Below, piece after piece: positions 26,974-36,853 of a stretch of 64,000 nucleotides of DNA (the first letter of the stretch is position 1; the number at the start of each line of letters is the position of its first letter). The notes under the pieces were generated by a model, which was not told the DNA's origin, did no database searches, and saw only the letters and a list, made by a program, of their open reading frames with translations. Source of the stretch: CAVRQM01 sp965246915 (GTDB lineage Bacteria; Pseudomonadota; Alphaproteobacteria; Acetobacterales; Acetobacteraceae); assembly GCA_965246915.1 (NCBI GenBank), contig CBDFGB010000011.1:216231-280230 (forward strand), read 5' to 3'. Both the position numbers and the translations under genes were made by a program.

Positions 26974-27320
26974 CGCCCGGCGTTCTGCTGGTCGCGGTAA
27001 CCGGCAAGTGTCCGCGGTGCGGCGAGGGCAAGCTGTTTCGTGGCTGGCTGCTGGCGTTGCACGATCGCTGCCCCGTGTGCGACCTGGATTTCTCCCGCGC
27101 CGACGTGGGCGACGGGACGGTCGTGCCCGTCATCTTGCTGCTCGGGACGATCGTCGTGGGTTTGGCCTTCTGGGTTGAAGTCCGCTTCGAGCCGCCGCTT
27201 TGGGTCCACGCGCTGCTGTGGCCGCTGGTCACCGTCCCCCTGGCGATCCTGATGATGCGGCCACTGAAGGCCGCTCTGGTCGCCCAGCAGTTTCGCACGC
27301 GTCCGGATGAAATGCTTTGA
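26970..27320 (+). CDS. DUF983 membrane protein (cytochrome oxidase assembly neighbourhood)
   Basis: 116 residues from GTG 26970 overlapping the preceding stop by four bases (GTGA). A zinc-ribbon-like start (GKCPRCGEGKLFRGWL, CPVCDLDFS) is followed by two membrane helices (VVPVILLLGTIVVGLAFW; WVHALLWPLVTVPLAILMM). DUF983 is regularly encoded next to ctaG/coxC and SURF1 in alphaproteobacteria, which ties it to haem-copper oxidase biogenesis by context; its role is not established. The last four bases overlap the SURF1 start. Confidence 0.88.
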   Translation: MTPGVLLVAVTGKCPRCGEGKLFRGWLLALHDRCPVCDLDFSRADVGDGTVVPVILLLGTIVVGLAFWVEVRFEPPLWVHALLWPLVTVPLAILMMRPLKAALVAQQFRTRPDEML

Positions 27321-27991
27321 GGCGATTGCTCGTGCCGGCGGTCTCGACGGTCGTGATGCTGGCGATCCTGCTCGGTCTCGGCGTCTGGCAGTTGCAGCGA
27401 CGCGCCTGGAAGGCCGACATCCTCGCCCGGATCATGGCGGCGGAGGCCTCCCCAGGCGTCGAACTCGCGGGCGACAATCCGGAGGCGTTCACCAAGGTCA
27501 GCGTGACCGGCCGTCTCCGCTCCGATCTTTCGGTGTTGTATGGGGCGGAGGTGCGTGAGCAGGGCGGCGAGGCGGTGCTCGGCGCGCGGCTGCTGACACC
27601 GCTGGTCCGCGCCGGCGGCTCGCCCGTGCTGCTGGATCGCGGCTGGGTGGATGTCCGGCGGCCGCGCCCGCCGGGACCGGAGGCGCCGCTCCTGCGTGTC
27701 GACGGCTACGTGCGCGCCGCGGACTCGCCGCATTGGTTCAGCGCCGCTGACGACGTGGCCGGCCGGCGTTTCTATACGCTTGACCCGGCGGCGATCGGCG
27801 CGGCCATCGGGCTGCCGGCGGTGGCCCCGTTCGTACTCGTGGCGCTTGGGCCGCCAGGCACCCCGGACCCGGTGCGAAGCCTGCCCCGGCCGCCCAACGA
27901 CCATTTTCAATACGCGCTGACGTGGTTCGGCTTTGCCGTCACACTGGTCATCATCTTCGCTCTGTATGCCAGGAAGGTCCTTCGTTCATGA
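27317..27991 (+). CDS. SURF1 family cytochrome c oxidase assembly protein
   Basis: 224 residues from a TTG overlapping the DUF983 stop (TTGA). Two membrane helices flank a periplasmic domain: VVMLAILLGLGVWQLQRRAWK at the start and HFQYALTWFGFAVTLVIIFALYARK at the end, both diagnostic of SURF1. Internal GWVDVRRPRP is also typical. SURF1 helps insert haem a into subunit I of aa3-type oxidases. The oxidase subunit genes usually found just upstream are absent here; a glycosyltransferase takes that place. Confidence 0.92.
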   Translation: MRRLLVPAVSTVVMLAILLGLGVWQLQRRAWKADILARIMAAEASPGVELAGDNPEAFTKVSVTGRLRSDLSVLYGAEVREQGGEAVLGARLLTPLVRAGGSPVLLDRGWVDVRRPRPPGPEAPLLRVDGYVRAADSPHWFSAADDVAGRRFYTLDPAAIGAAIGLPAVAPFVLVALGPPGTPDPVRSLPRPPNDHFQYALTWFGFAVTLVIIFALYARKVLRS

Positions 27992-29466
27992 GCGCCTACG
28001 AACGCCTCGCCGCCCGCTTCGCCAAGGTCGCCACGATCGGCGAGGCGCAGTCGATGCTGGGCTGGGACGCCGCGGCCATGATGCCGGACGGCGGCGGGGC
28101 CGCGCGAGGCGACCAACTCGCCGTGCTGGCCGGATTGCAGCACGCCGAGCTGACCGCGCCGGAGACGGCGGCGGCTCTCGCGGAGGCGGCTGTGCCCGCG
28201 GATCCTTGGACCGCGGCGAATTTGAGCCTGATGCGCCACACCCACCTTCGGGCGACCAGCCTGCCCCCCGATTTGGTCGAAGCGCAGGCACGGGCCAACT
28301 CCGCGTGCGAACGGGTCTGGCGCGGTGCCCGGCGGGAATCCGACTTTGCCAAGGTCGAGCCTCTGCTCACCGAGGTTGTCCGGTTGGTGCGCGATCAGGC
28401 AGCCTGTCTGTCCGGCGCGCTCGGGCTGTCGCCCTATGACGCGCTGATGGACGGCTATCAGCGCGGCATCGGGGCCGCCGACGTGGCTCCCGTTTTTTCC
28501 GCTCACGCCGAGTGGCTACAGGAGGCGCTGCCCCGCGCCGAGGCGATCCAGGCCGGCCGCGCCACCTCGGCCTTGCCAGCAGGTCCCTATCCGGTGGCGG
28601 CTCAGGAGAGCCTCTGCAAGCGGCTGGCGGAGCGGGCAGGGCTAGAGGCCGAGCACTTCCGGCTCGACCGCTCGGCGCATCCATTCTGTGGCGGCATCCC
28701 GAGCGACGTGCGGATCACCACCCGCTACGACAGCCGCGATGCCACGACCGCGACCATGGGCGTCCTACACGAATGCGGCCATGCGCTTTATGAGCGCGGG
28801 TTGCCGGGAGCCTGGGCGCGGCAGCCGGTCGGCGAGGCGGCGGGCATGGCCGCGCACGAAAGCCAGTCGCTGATCGTCGAGATGCAGGCTTGCCGCTCGG
28901 ATGCCTTTCTCGGTTGGCTGGCGAACGAGATGACGGAGGCATTCGGCCTGCGCGTCGAGGCGGCGGCGCTTGCGGCGAAGATGCGGCGCGTGGAACGGGG
29001 CTGGATCCGCGTCGATGCGGACGAGATGACCTATCCGGCGCACGTCATCCTGCGCTTCGAGCTCGAGCAGGCGATGGTGGGCGGCGACCTCTCGGTGGCC
29101 GATCTGCCGGGCGCGTGGAACGATGGCATGCGGCGTCTTTTGGGCACCGTGCCGCCGGATGATCGGCGCGGCTGCCTGCAGGACATCCACTGGTACGATG
29201 GCGGGTTCGGCTACTTCCCCAGCTACACGCTCGGCGCGATCGCCGCCGCGCAATTGATGGCCGCGGCCCGGCGGGCCACGCCCGATCTCGATGCGGGATT
29301 GGCGCGCGGCGACATGACGCCACTCGTGGGATGGCTTCGCGCCCACGTGCATGGCCATGCCAGCCGGCATGGCTTCAACGAGTTGCTGGTCGCGGCCACG
29401 GGCAAGCCGCTCGGCATCGAGGATTTCCGGGCGCATCTGACCGCCCGGTATCTGGGGGACGCGTGA
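27988..29466 (+). CDS. Carboxypeptidase Taq-type metallopeptidase (M32)
   Basis: 492 residues, the normal length for M32. The zinc motif HECGHALYERG lies near residue 260, with the downstream E in AGMAAHESQSLIVEMQACRS; the C-terminal region with DIHWYDGGFGYFPSYTLGAIAAAQL is also conserved. The family removes C-terminal residues from peptides in the cytoplasm. Start overlaps the SURF1 stop by four bases, and its own stop overlaps the FAH gene, so translation is coupled along the run, probably without functional connection. Confidence 0.93.
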   Translation: MSAYERLAARFAKVATIGEAQSMLGWDAAAMMPDGGGAARGDQLAVLAGLQHAELTAPETAAALAEAAVPADPWTAANLSLMRHTHLRATSLPPDLVEAQARANSACERVWRGARRESDFAKVEPLLTEVVRLVRDQAACLSGALGLSPYDALMDGYQRGIGAADVAPVFSAHAEWLQEALPRAEAIQAGRATSALPAGPYPVAAQESLCKRLAERAGLEAEHFRLDRSAHPFCGGIPSDVRITTRYDSRDATTATMGVLHECGHALYERGLPGAWARQPVGEAAGMAAHESQSLIVEMQACRSDAFLGWLANEMTEAFGLRVEAAALAAKMRRVERGWIRVDADEMTYPAHVILRFELEQAMVGGDLSVADLPGAWNDGMRRLLGTVPPDDRRGCLQDIHWYDGGFGYFPSYTLGAIAAAQLMAAARRATPDLDAGLARGDMTPLVGWLRAHVHGHASRHGFNELLVAATGKPLGIEDFRAHLTARYLGDA

Positions 29467-30152
29467 TGTCCGCATTCGTCATCGCTCCGCCGCCCATGGT
29501 CGCCGTCCCGGTCGCGGGGGGCGGATCGTTTCCCGTGCGCCGGGTGTTCTGCGTCGGGCGCAACTACGCGGCCCATGTGCGCGAGATGGGCGGTGACCCG
29601 GATCGGGAGAGTCCATTCTTCTTCACCAAGCCCGCCGACGCCCTTGTGACCGGCGGGGCGGACACGCCGTATCCGTCCGTGACGCACGATCTGCATCACG
29701 AGATGGAGTTGGTCGTGGCGATCGGCGTGGGTGGCGCGGGCCTGGTTGTCGAGCGCGCGATGGCGCACGTCTACGGTTATGCCGCTGGCTTGGACATGAC
29801 CCGGCGCGACTTGCAGGCCGAGGCGAAGAAGGCTGGCAAGCCGTGGGACATGGCCAAGGGGTTTGACCACTCCGCGCCGGTTGGCGAGATCGTGCCCGCC
29901 GACCGCGCGCCGGACATTTCGGACTCCGCCATCGCGCTGTCGGTCAACGGCCAGGTCCGCCAGGAATCGACGCTATCCCGTATGATCTGGAGCGTGCCCG
30001 AGATCGTCTCCTATCTGTCGTCATTGGTGGCCATCGCGCCCGGTGACCTGATTTTCACCGGGACCCCGGACGGCGTCGCGGCGGTGGTCCGCGGCGATCT
30101 GCTGGAGGGTTGGATCGACGGCGTGGGCGGCGTGCGTACGCGGATCACATAA
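29466..30152 (+). CDS. Fumarylacetoacetate hydrolase (FAH) family protein, fumarylpyruvate hydrolase-like
   Basis: 228 residues from a TGATG overlap. Motifs include FCVGRNYAAHVREMG, FFFTKPADALV, the metal-binding HHEMELVVAIG, GYAAGLDMTRRDLQ with KKAGKPWDMAKGFDHSAP, and GDLIFTGTPDGVAAV. These are the features of small FAH-family C-C hydrolases such as fumarylpyruvate hydrolase/acylpyruvase, which cleave acylpyruvates in aromatic acid breakdown. Which substrate applies here cannot be decided. Confidence 0.9.
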   Translation: MSAFVIAPPPMVAVPVAGGGSFPVRRVFCVGRNYAAHVREMGGDPDRESPFFFTKPADALVTGGADTPYPSVTHDLHHEMELVVAIGVGGAGLVVERAMAHVYGYAAGLDMTRRDLQAEAKKAGKPWDMAKGFDHSAPVGEIVPADRAPDISDSAIALSVNGQVRQESTLSRMIWSVPEIVSYLSSLVAIAPGDLIFTGTPDGVAAVVRGDLLEGWIDGVGGVRTRIT

Positions 30153-30156
30153 CGCG

Positions 30157-30453
30157 ATGTCGACGGCGACGGACGCCGGGCGTCTGGGCGAACGGCAATT
30201 CGGTCTGATCGCCCGCGCGCTGGCCGAACCCCGCCGTGTCCAAATCCTGCGGCAGATCGGCCGATCCGAGGGCTCGATGCGCTGCGCCTGCCTGGCGCAG
30301 ACCCAGGGCGTGAGTGCCGCGACCATCTCGCATCATTTGAAGGAACTGGAGACGGCGGGGCTCATCCGCATCCTCCGCGAGGGCAAGTTCGCCCGTCTCG
30401 TGCTGCAGCGGGATGTCTTTGACGCCTATCTCCGTGAACTCTCCGAAATCTGA
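30157..30453 (+). CDS. ArsR-family transcriptional regulator
   Basis: 98 residues. A single winged helix (LAEPRRVQILRQIGR, MRCACLAQTQGVSAATISHHLKELETAGLI, REGKFARLVLQRD). The CxC pair (MRCACLAQ) lies at the beginning of the recognition region, not in the ELCVCDL metal site of ArsR proper, so metal sensing is uncertain. It starts four bases after the FAH gene. The SDR gene downstream, with a palindromic operator-like site between, is the most likely target. Confidence 0.87.
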   Translation: MSTATDAGRLGERQFGLIARALAEPRRVQILRQIGRSEGSMRCACLAQTQGVSAATISHHLKELETAGLIRILREGKFARLVLQRDVFDAYLRELSEI

Positions 30454-30531
30454 CCTTGCGGCCCGGGGTGCTCCCACCCTGCATTTTGTCGGCGGTACGA
30501 CGGATTGGCATCACCATGGCCCTTGCATCGA

Positions 30532-30547
30532 TTAGACGTTCGTCTAA
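30532..30547. promoter_or_regulatory. Palindromic candidate operator upstream of SDR gene
   Basis: TTAGACGTTCGTCTAA has perfect 7-bp arms around TT. A further half-site, GTCTAAT at 30550-30556, overlaps the arrangement (ATTAGAC at 30531 pairs with it as well). It lies 39 bases upstream of the SDR ATG, suitable for repression. Such TAGAC/GTCTA palindromes are known for TetR-type repressors; the only regulator adjacent here is an ArsR protein. Confidence 0.6.
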
Positions 30548-30585
30548 CTGTCTAATCAAGATTGACCGACAAGGGAGAGATCAGG

Positions 30586-31335
30586 ATGAGCGGATTGACG
30601 GGAAAGGTGGCGGTGGTCACCGGTGCCTCGAAGGGCATTGGGGCCGGCATCTCGAAGGCGCTGGCGGCGGCTGGGGCGGCGGTCGCGGTGAACTATGCGT
30701 CCAGCCGCGAGGGCGCCGAGCGTGTCGTGCAGGAGATAACGGTGGCCGGCGGCCGCGCGATCGCGGTGCAGGGGAGCGTTTCCAATGCCGCCGATGTCGT
30801 CCGGATTTTCGCCGAGACGAAAAGCGCCTTCGGTTCCGTGGACGTGCTGGTGAACAACGCCGGCGTGTATCAGTTCGCGCCACTCGAAGCGATTACCCCG
30901 GATGAATTCCATCGGCAGTTCGATACCAATGTGCTCGGCCTGCTTCTCGCGACGCAGGAAGCGGCAAAGCATTTCGGACCGCAGGGCGGCAGCATCATCA
31001 ATATCGGCTCGGTCGTCAGCCGCATCACGCCGCCCATGAGCGCTGTCTACACCGCCACGAAGGCGGCCGTGGTGGCGATTACCGGCGTGCTGGCGAAGGA
31101 ACTGGGCGCCCGAAAGATCCGGGTCAACACGATTCTTCCTGGCGGCGTCGAGACGGAGGGTACGCATGCGGCCGGTATCATCGGCAGCGATTTCGAGACG
31201 CAAATGGTCGCCCAGACTCCACTTGGGCGCATTGGCCAGCCGACGGACATTGCCCCGATCGCGGTGTTTCTCGCCTCCGCGGAGTCGGGCTGGCTGACCG
31301 GCGAGTCGCTGATCGCCTCGGGCGGCATGCGCTAA
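30586..31335 (+). CDS. Short-chain dehydrogenase/reductase (glucose 1-dehydrogenase/FabG-like)
   Basis: 249 residues from ATG 30586 with AAGGGAGAG upstream. Cofactor loop TGASKGIGAGISKAL, NYASSREGAERV after beta-2 (suggesting NADP preference), NNAG motif VNNAGVYQF, catalytic S in NIGSVVSRI and Y-x-x-x-K in VYTATKAAVVA. The C-terminal LASAESGWLTGESLIASGG is typical. Probably controlled through the palindrome in front of it. Substrate cannot be read from the sequence. Confidence 0.9.
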   Translation: MSGLTGKVAVVTGASKGIGAGISKALAAAGAAVAVNYASSREGAERVVQEITVAGGRAIAVQGSVSNAADVVRIFAETKSAFGSVDVLVNNAGVYQFAPLEAITPDEFHRQFDTNVLGLLLATQEAAKHFGPQGGSIINIGSVVSRITPPMSAVYTATKAAVVAITGVLAKELGARKIRVNTILPGGVETEGTHAAGIIGSDFETQMVAQTPLGRIGQPTDIAPIAVFLASAESGWLTGESLIASGGMR

Positions 31336-31516
31336 GCAGAGGCCACGCCACGCGACACGACGCGCCGCTCGCCTCTCGAACTCTCGGCACGGCGCGCGGC
31401 CGCGGGGGAAGATCTGACCGGCGGCACGGCGTTCGGTGGCAGGGTCGCGGCGTTGCATCGAAGTACCGCTCAGATTCTATTTGGCATATCGTGCGTTGTG
31501 TGTCACAACACGGGCC

Positions 31517-32038
31517 GTGACGATTGCCCCCACTCCTGCCGCGCCCCTCCCCGACCTCGCGGCGCGTTTCGCGTTGATCATCGAAGCGCTGATCGAGGAC
31601 ATCGCCAGGGCGGCGGGACGGCGATGGGGCTTGGGGCCGCTGCTGCTTTGGGTGGTCCGGCCCTATCTCCGTCAAATCTCCAAGAGGTTCACGGCTCTTG
31701 TGGCCCAGGCGGACCGGGCCGGTGCCGACCACTCCAAATTGGGCCGGCCCGAGCCACTCCCCATGGCGGCCTGCCCTTCGGCAGACGCCTCCCCACTCGG
31801 GCGACCGCGACGCGACCGAACCCCAGCCCCCAGGGTGCCCCGGGTTGCTTTGCGACCTGCTCCGCGGGTCCAGCCAACAAAGCCACGACCCGGTAATGAC
31901 ATTGGGCCGCCGGGCGACATGGCCCGTCTCTTCGGACCATTCCGCGCCAGCCTCGGCCCCTTGATCCGGATATGCGGGGCGGACTGGCCGCCACCGCTCT
32001 CAAAAGCCGCCTTGAAGCCGGCACCGACCCACGCTTAA
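31517..32038 (+). CDS. Small Acetobacteraceae-type protein, paralogue of the gene at 61458-62150
   Basis: 173 residues from GTG 31517. The N-terminal segment LPDLAARFALIIEALIEDIA, a hydrophobic segment (LGPLLLWVVRPYL), the basic/Pro-rich middle, and a C-terminal FGPFRASLGPLIRICGADWP align in order with the protein encoded at 61458-62150 (PDLAERLGPILLHL; LRPLCRMLGMEPG). The central region is shorter and compositionally odd, so this copy may be decayed, perhaps by compensated frameshifts. Proteins with this C-terminal motif are, in my recollection, multicopy in Acetobacteraceae; role unknown. Confidence 0.5.
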   Translation: MTIAPTPAAPLPDLAARFALIIEALIEDIARAAGRRWGLGPLLLWVVRPYLRQISKRFTALVAQADRAGADHSKLGRPEPLPMAACPSADASPLGRPRRDRTPAPRVPRVALRPAPRVQPTKPRPGNDIGPPGDMARLFGPFRASLGPLIRICGADWPPPLSKAALKPAPTHA

Positions 32039-32151
32039 ATCGTTACGATACAATAACAATCTGGTTGCAGCTACTGGGCTGATGCAAGAGCTTTACGCTG
32101 CCGGGTTGCAGACTCCCGCGTATCGCTCCTCGGCTTCCACGCTCTGCCGCA

Positions 32152-33561
32152 TCAAAAGGCGCAGTCCAGTTTTCGCGGGCTCAGCGTCACGACGCAGCGG
32201 CCGGAGAGTTGGCCGCTGATGGTGTAGATCTGCGCCAGAAAGCCGCTCGGCGTGGTGTCGAGCACCGCGAAGCCGAACTCCGACTGGGCGTGGCCGCCAC
32301 TGACCCGCGCGTTCGGCATGTCGGGCGGTGCCGACACGAAGTCGAACCGGCTCCCCGCCGGCAGATCGTACCGCGGAGAGGTCGGAAGGATCGGCTCGTC
32401 GAGCGCCGAGCCGCCGACGCCGACGACGAGCTGCGGGGCAAAGCGCTCGGTGTCGGCGAAGCTCACGTATTGCGCCATGTGGATATGGCCGGACAGGAAC
32501 AGCCCAATTCGCTTCGGCACCCTGCCGCCGAAGAGCCCGTTGAACAGCAATTGCTCGGTCGCGTTGCCGGCGCTGTCGGGGGCCGACTTGACCATCCCAT
32601 AGAGGGGCTTGTGAGTCAGGAACACCGACGGCGAGGCATCCTCGCCCAGCACGTCCAGCACGTGCTTCAGATCGGCCTCATAGCGCCGGGCGGTGGCATC
32701 GTCGGCCTTCACGTCGTTCGCGAAGCTGGAGTCGTGCACCAGGAAACTCGCGCTTTTGGTCGGCACGACATAGGTCGGGCTGAAGTCCCACTCCGACCCC
32801 GCCGCGCATGCCGCCGCCGGGCCGCTGTAAGGACGCGGATCCAGCAAGTGGAACCAGCCTTGCGCACCCCGTCCGCAGCTCTCGTGATTGCCTCGAGTCA
32901 TGATCCACGGCGCCTCGGCCAGCAGCGGCTTGGCCGGGATGAAGAAATCTTCGCTCCACGACGCCCAGTTGTCGCCCCACTGCGTCTTTGTGTTGGGGCA
33001 TGGCGTCGGCAGCGAGACGGTGGGGCAACCGGTGTCGCGATAGAAGTAATCGCCGATGTGGACGACCAGGTCGGGGTGGAACAGCGTCTCGAACTGCGCA
33101 AGGAAGGCGAGCGGGAAGGCCACCGGATCCTGGCAATCCTGTTGCGCCGCTCCCTTCATGCGGCACCCGGTGTCGGCGGTCACCAGGATGCGCTTCGGCT
33201 CGGCGGCCGGCAGCTTCAGGTCCACGCCGCCGATCGTCGCGACGGCATGGCCGGCGGCAATGCCCGCCTCGCAGGCGGTGACCGGAAATGTCCCGATCGG
33301 CATGGGAAAGTCGTTGCTCGGCGCATCTGGGGTGAACCGGCGCGCCATGGTGGCCGGCGCCCCGTCGATGGCCAGCGTGGGGCAGGATGCCTCTCGGGTC
33401 AGGGCGCGGGCAAGAATTGTCGGCTCCGGCCTGGCCGGGTCGGTCGCGTTTGGCCCGAACTGAATCCATCGGGCGATGACCGCGTCGTCGGGACCGGCAG
33501 CTTCCGCCGAATGAGCGGCGAACACCGCGCCAAACAGCGCGAGGACGAGTTTCGTGCGCAT
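32152..33561 (-). CDS. Secreted metallophosphoesterase
   Basis: 469 residues with a clean signal peptide (MRTKLVLALFGAVFAAHSAEAAG). Calcineurin-like motifs occur in order: TADTGCR (D-x-G variant of the first metal motif), HIGDYFYRDTGCP (GDYxYR), TRGNHESCG (GNHE), FLTHKPLYG and LSGHIHMAQY. Four conserved cysteines suggest disulfides and a periplasmic location. Substrate, whether phosphomonoester or diester, is unknown. It stands alone, with 113 bases of apparently empty sequence on its 3' side. Confidence 0.88.
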   Translation of the reverse strand: MRTKLVLALFGAVFAAHSAEAAGPDDAVIARWIQFGPNATDPARPEPTILARALTREASCPTLAIDGAPATMARRFTPDAPSNDFPMPIGTFPVTACEAGIAAGHAVATIGGVDLKLPAAEPKRILVTADTGCRMKGAAQQDCQDPVAFPLAFLAQFETLFHPDLVVHIGDYFYRDTGCPTVSLPTPCPNTKTQWGDNWASWSEDFFIPAKPLLAEAPWIMTRGNHESCGRGAQGWFHLLDPRPYSGPAAACAAGSEWDFSPTYVVPTKSASFLVHDSSFANDVKADDATARRYEADLKHVLDVLGEDASPSVFLTHKPLYGMVKSAPDSAGNATEQLLFNGLFGGRVPKRIGLFLSGHIHMAQYVSFADTERFAPQLVVGVGGSALDEPILPTSPRYDLPAGSRFDFVSAPPDMPNARVSGGHAQSEFGFAVLDTTPSGFLAQIYTISGQLSGRCVVTLSPRKLDCAF

Positions 33562-33660
33562 GGCTGGCTCCTCTCGAAGTGGCTGGACCTACTCCACCGA
33601 GGCTACGCCCGCATGTGACCATTGGACGATAGACATTCGATCAGCGCCGGTCGTTGTGCG

Positions 33661-34367
<707 letters not shown>

Positions 34368-34371
<4 letters not shown>

Positions 34372-35141
34372 GGGGTGAGCCGGTCGGCGAGGCGGTGGCC
34401 GAGATAGGCCGCGACCACGCCGGGGTCTGCGCGTGCCGCCTCGGGCTTTCCGTGAAACAGCTTCTTGCCGAAACTGAGCACCGTCACGGTGTCGGCCAGG
34501 CGCATCACGAAGCCCATGTCGTGCTCGACCAGCAGCACCGTGGCGGCCTCGTCCGCGACCCGTCGGATCAGCACCGCGAGCCCCTGCGTCTCGGCCGGAT
34601 TCAGGCCGGCGGCCGGCTCGTCGAGCAGGAGCAGTCGCGGCGTGCCGGCCAGCGCCCGCGCGATCTCGAGCCGCCGCTGGTCGCCATACGACAGATTTTC
34701 GGCGCGCTCGGCCTCCCGCCCGCCCAGCCCTACGCGGGCAAGGGCTGTCTTTGCGGCGGCCAGCGCCTCCCGCTCGGCGCGGCGGTGTCCTGACAGGCGC
34801 AGGACGGTCGACGGCAGCGATCCGCCCGGCAACCCGACGCTCGCGGTCTCCAGCAACGACATTCCGGAAAACAGCCGGATCGCCTGAAAGGTCCGCGCCA
34901 TGCCCAGCCGCGCGCGCCGATGCGGCGGCCATGCCGTCACCGCCTCCCCCGCGAACCCGATGGAGCCGGAGGACGCGGCCGTGACGCCCGAGATCATGTC
35001 GAACAGCGTGGTCTTGCCCGCCCCGTTGGGACCGATCAGCGCGTGGACGCCGCCCACCGGAATGTCGAGATCGAGCGCGTCGACCGCGACCAGTCCGGCA
35101 TAGCGGCGGGTGACGCCGCGCAGCGACAGGAGCGGATTCAT
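34368..35141 (-). CDS. livG: Branched-chain amino acid ABC transporter ATPase LivG
   Basis: 257 residues. Walker A GPNGAGKTTLFDMISG, ARTFQAIRLFSGMS (LivG-type Q-loop region), signature NLSYGDQRRLEIARAL in place of LSGGQ as is usual for LivG, Walker B LLLLDEPAAGLNPAE, VEHDMGFVM. Start overlaps the livM stop by four bases. Confidence 0.94.
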
Positions 35142-35974
35142 GCCCGGCGCGGCCGCCACGGCAGCAGGCCGCGCGGCAGGAACAGCACGGCGGCGACGAT
35201 CACCAGGCCGTTCACGACCATTCGCAAATCGGCGACCTCCCGCAGCGCCTCCGGCAGGAGGGTCAGCACCGCCGCACCCAGCACCGGCCCGAGCGGGGAC
35301 TCGATGCCGCCCAGCAGCGCGAAGGACAGGATGGCCACCGCTGGCTCGAAGCCATACTCGTTCGGGCCGATGAACCCGGTGCGGTCGGCCCCTAGCGCGC
35401 CGGCCAATCCGGCCAGCACGGCACTCGCGACCAGCGCCGCCAGCCGCAGCCGCCGCACATCGACGCCCGCGACCTCCGCGGCGACAGGATCGCGCCGCGT
35501 CGCCTCCATCGCCCGACCAGGGCCACTGCGGCGCAAAAGCCACAGGACCGCTACCGCGCTCGCTAGCGCCGCGTAGATCAAGCCGGTGCCGCCGCGCGAG
35601 GCAAAGCCGGACAGGCCGAGCGCGCCGCCCAACGCATCGACATTGACGTAGACCGCGCGGAGCATCTCGCCGAGGCCGATCGTGGCGATGGCCAGATACG
35701 CGCCCGACAGCCGCAGCGTCGGCGGCCCGATCAGCAGCGCGACTGCCACGGGCGGCAGGCAGGCGGCCGGCAGCGTGAGCGCCAGCGGCCATGTGGTGTG
35801 CAGCGCGAGCAACGCGCCCGCATAGGCGCCGAGGCCCATGAAGGCGGCCGAGCCGAGCGAGAGCTGCCCGGTCGCCAGCACCAGATACATCGACAACGCC
35901 AGCAGCCCGTTGATCCCGACCGAGTCGACGACCGTCTGGTAGGTCCACCACAGATCGTCGACCCATCGCGGCAT
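35138..35974 (-). CDS. livM: Branched-chain amino acid ABC transporter permease LivM
   Basis: 278 residues from ATG 35974 (TGATG with the livH stop). Around eight to nine hydrophobic segments, with the family signatures LSLGSAAFMGLGAYAGALL and GADRTGFIGPNEYGFEPAVA followed by LLGGIESPLGPVLGA. Together with LivH it forms the membrane channel. It lacks the long N-terminal extension of E. coli LivM, as is common. Confidence 0.92.
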   Translation of the reverse strand: MPRWVDDLWWTYQTVVDSVGINGLLALSMYLVLATGQLSLGSAAFMGLGAYAGALLALHTTWPLALTLPAACLPPVAVALLIGPPTLRLSGAYLAIATIGLGEMLRAVYVNVDALGGALGLSGFASRGGTGLIYAALASAVAVLWLLRRSGPGRAMEATRRDPVAAEVAGVDVRRLRLAALVASAVLAGLAGALGADRTGFIGPNEYGFEPAVAILSFALLGGIESPLGPVLGAAVLTLLPEALREVADLRMVVNGLVIVAAVLFLPRGLLPWRPRRA

Positions 35975-36852
35975 CAGGCGCGGCGACCGGCCGGCGCGCC
36001 GAACAGCCCGGCCGGCCGCAGCCACAGCCACAGCACCAGGATCGCGAACGCCACCGCCTCCTTCAGCGATGAGGCGAGATACGCGGCGGTCAGAACCTCG
36101 ATGACGCCAAGCGACAGGCCGGCGATCAACGCGCCCTCGATGCTGCCCATGCCGCCGGCGATGATGACGACGAACCCACGCAGCATCATCGCCTCGCCCA
36201 TGTAGGGATGGATCGCGTTGAACCCGAGGCCGATCAGCACACCCGCGAGTCCCGCGAGCGCGCCGGAGAGGAACGAGACGGACGCGGCCAGCCGCTCCGT
36301 CGGGATGCCCATGAGAGCGGCGGTTTCCGGCTCCGTCGCCATGGCGCGGATCGCCAACCCCAACTTCGTGCGCCGCAGCAGCAGCATGAGCGCCGCGACG
36401 ACGATCGCGGTGGTCAGCAGGATGAGGAGCTGCGCCACGCCGAGCCGCAGTCCCGCGATGCTGAGGGCCGCCTCGCCGAGCAGTCCGGGCGGCAGCCGGC
36501 GAATATCTGGCCCGAGCCACGCCGAGGTCGCCGCATAGAGCGACAGCACCGCGCCTAACGTCACCATGAGCGAGGCGAGTTCCGGCGCGCGGGCGGCGCG
36601 CAGTCGGGCCAAGAGCAGCCAGTCGAGCGCCATCGCGCAAAGCCCGGTGCCGACAGTGGCGAGCGGCAGCGCGACGGCGAGCGGGACGCCCTTCCGCACC
36701 AGCGCGAGGGCGGCCAGCGCGCCGGCGGAGACGTAAAACCCGTAGGTCAGGTTGATGACCCGTAGCACCCCGAACGTCAGCGTGAAGCCCAGCGCGAACA
36801 GCGCATACGTGGCGCCCAACAGGACGCCGTTGGCGAGTTGCTGCGCGAGCAC
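35974..36852 (-). CDS. livH: Branched-chain amino acid ABC transporter permease LivH
   Basis: 292 residues from GTG 36852, where the family alignment begins (LAQQLANGVLLGATYALFAL); the longer frame upstream would overlap livJ. Features are GFTLTFGVLRVINLTYGFYV, RAMATEPETAALMGIPTERL (the EAA-like loop) and the final LRPAGLFG. One base separates it from the livJ stop. Confidence 0.92.
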   Translation of the reverse strand: MLAQQLANGVLLGATYALFALGFTLTFGVLRVINLTYGFYVSAGALAALALVRKGVPLAVALPLATVGTGLCAMALDWLLLARLRAARAPELASLMVTLGAVLSLYAATSAWLGPDIRRLPPGLLGEAALSIAGLRLGVAQLLILLTTAIVVAALMLLLRRTKLGLAIRAMATEPETAALMGIPTERLAASVSFLSGALAGLAGVLIGLGFNAIHPYMGEAMMLRGFVVIIAGGMGSIEGALIAGLSLGVIEVLTAAYLASSLKEAVAFAILVLWLWLRPAGLFGAPAGRRA

Positions 36853-36853
36853 G

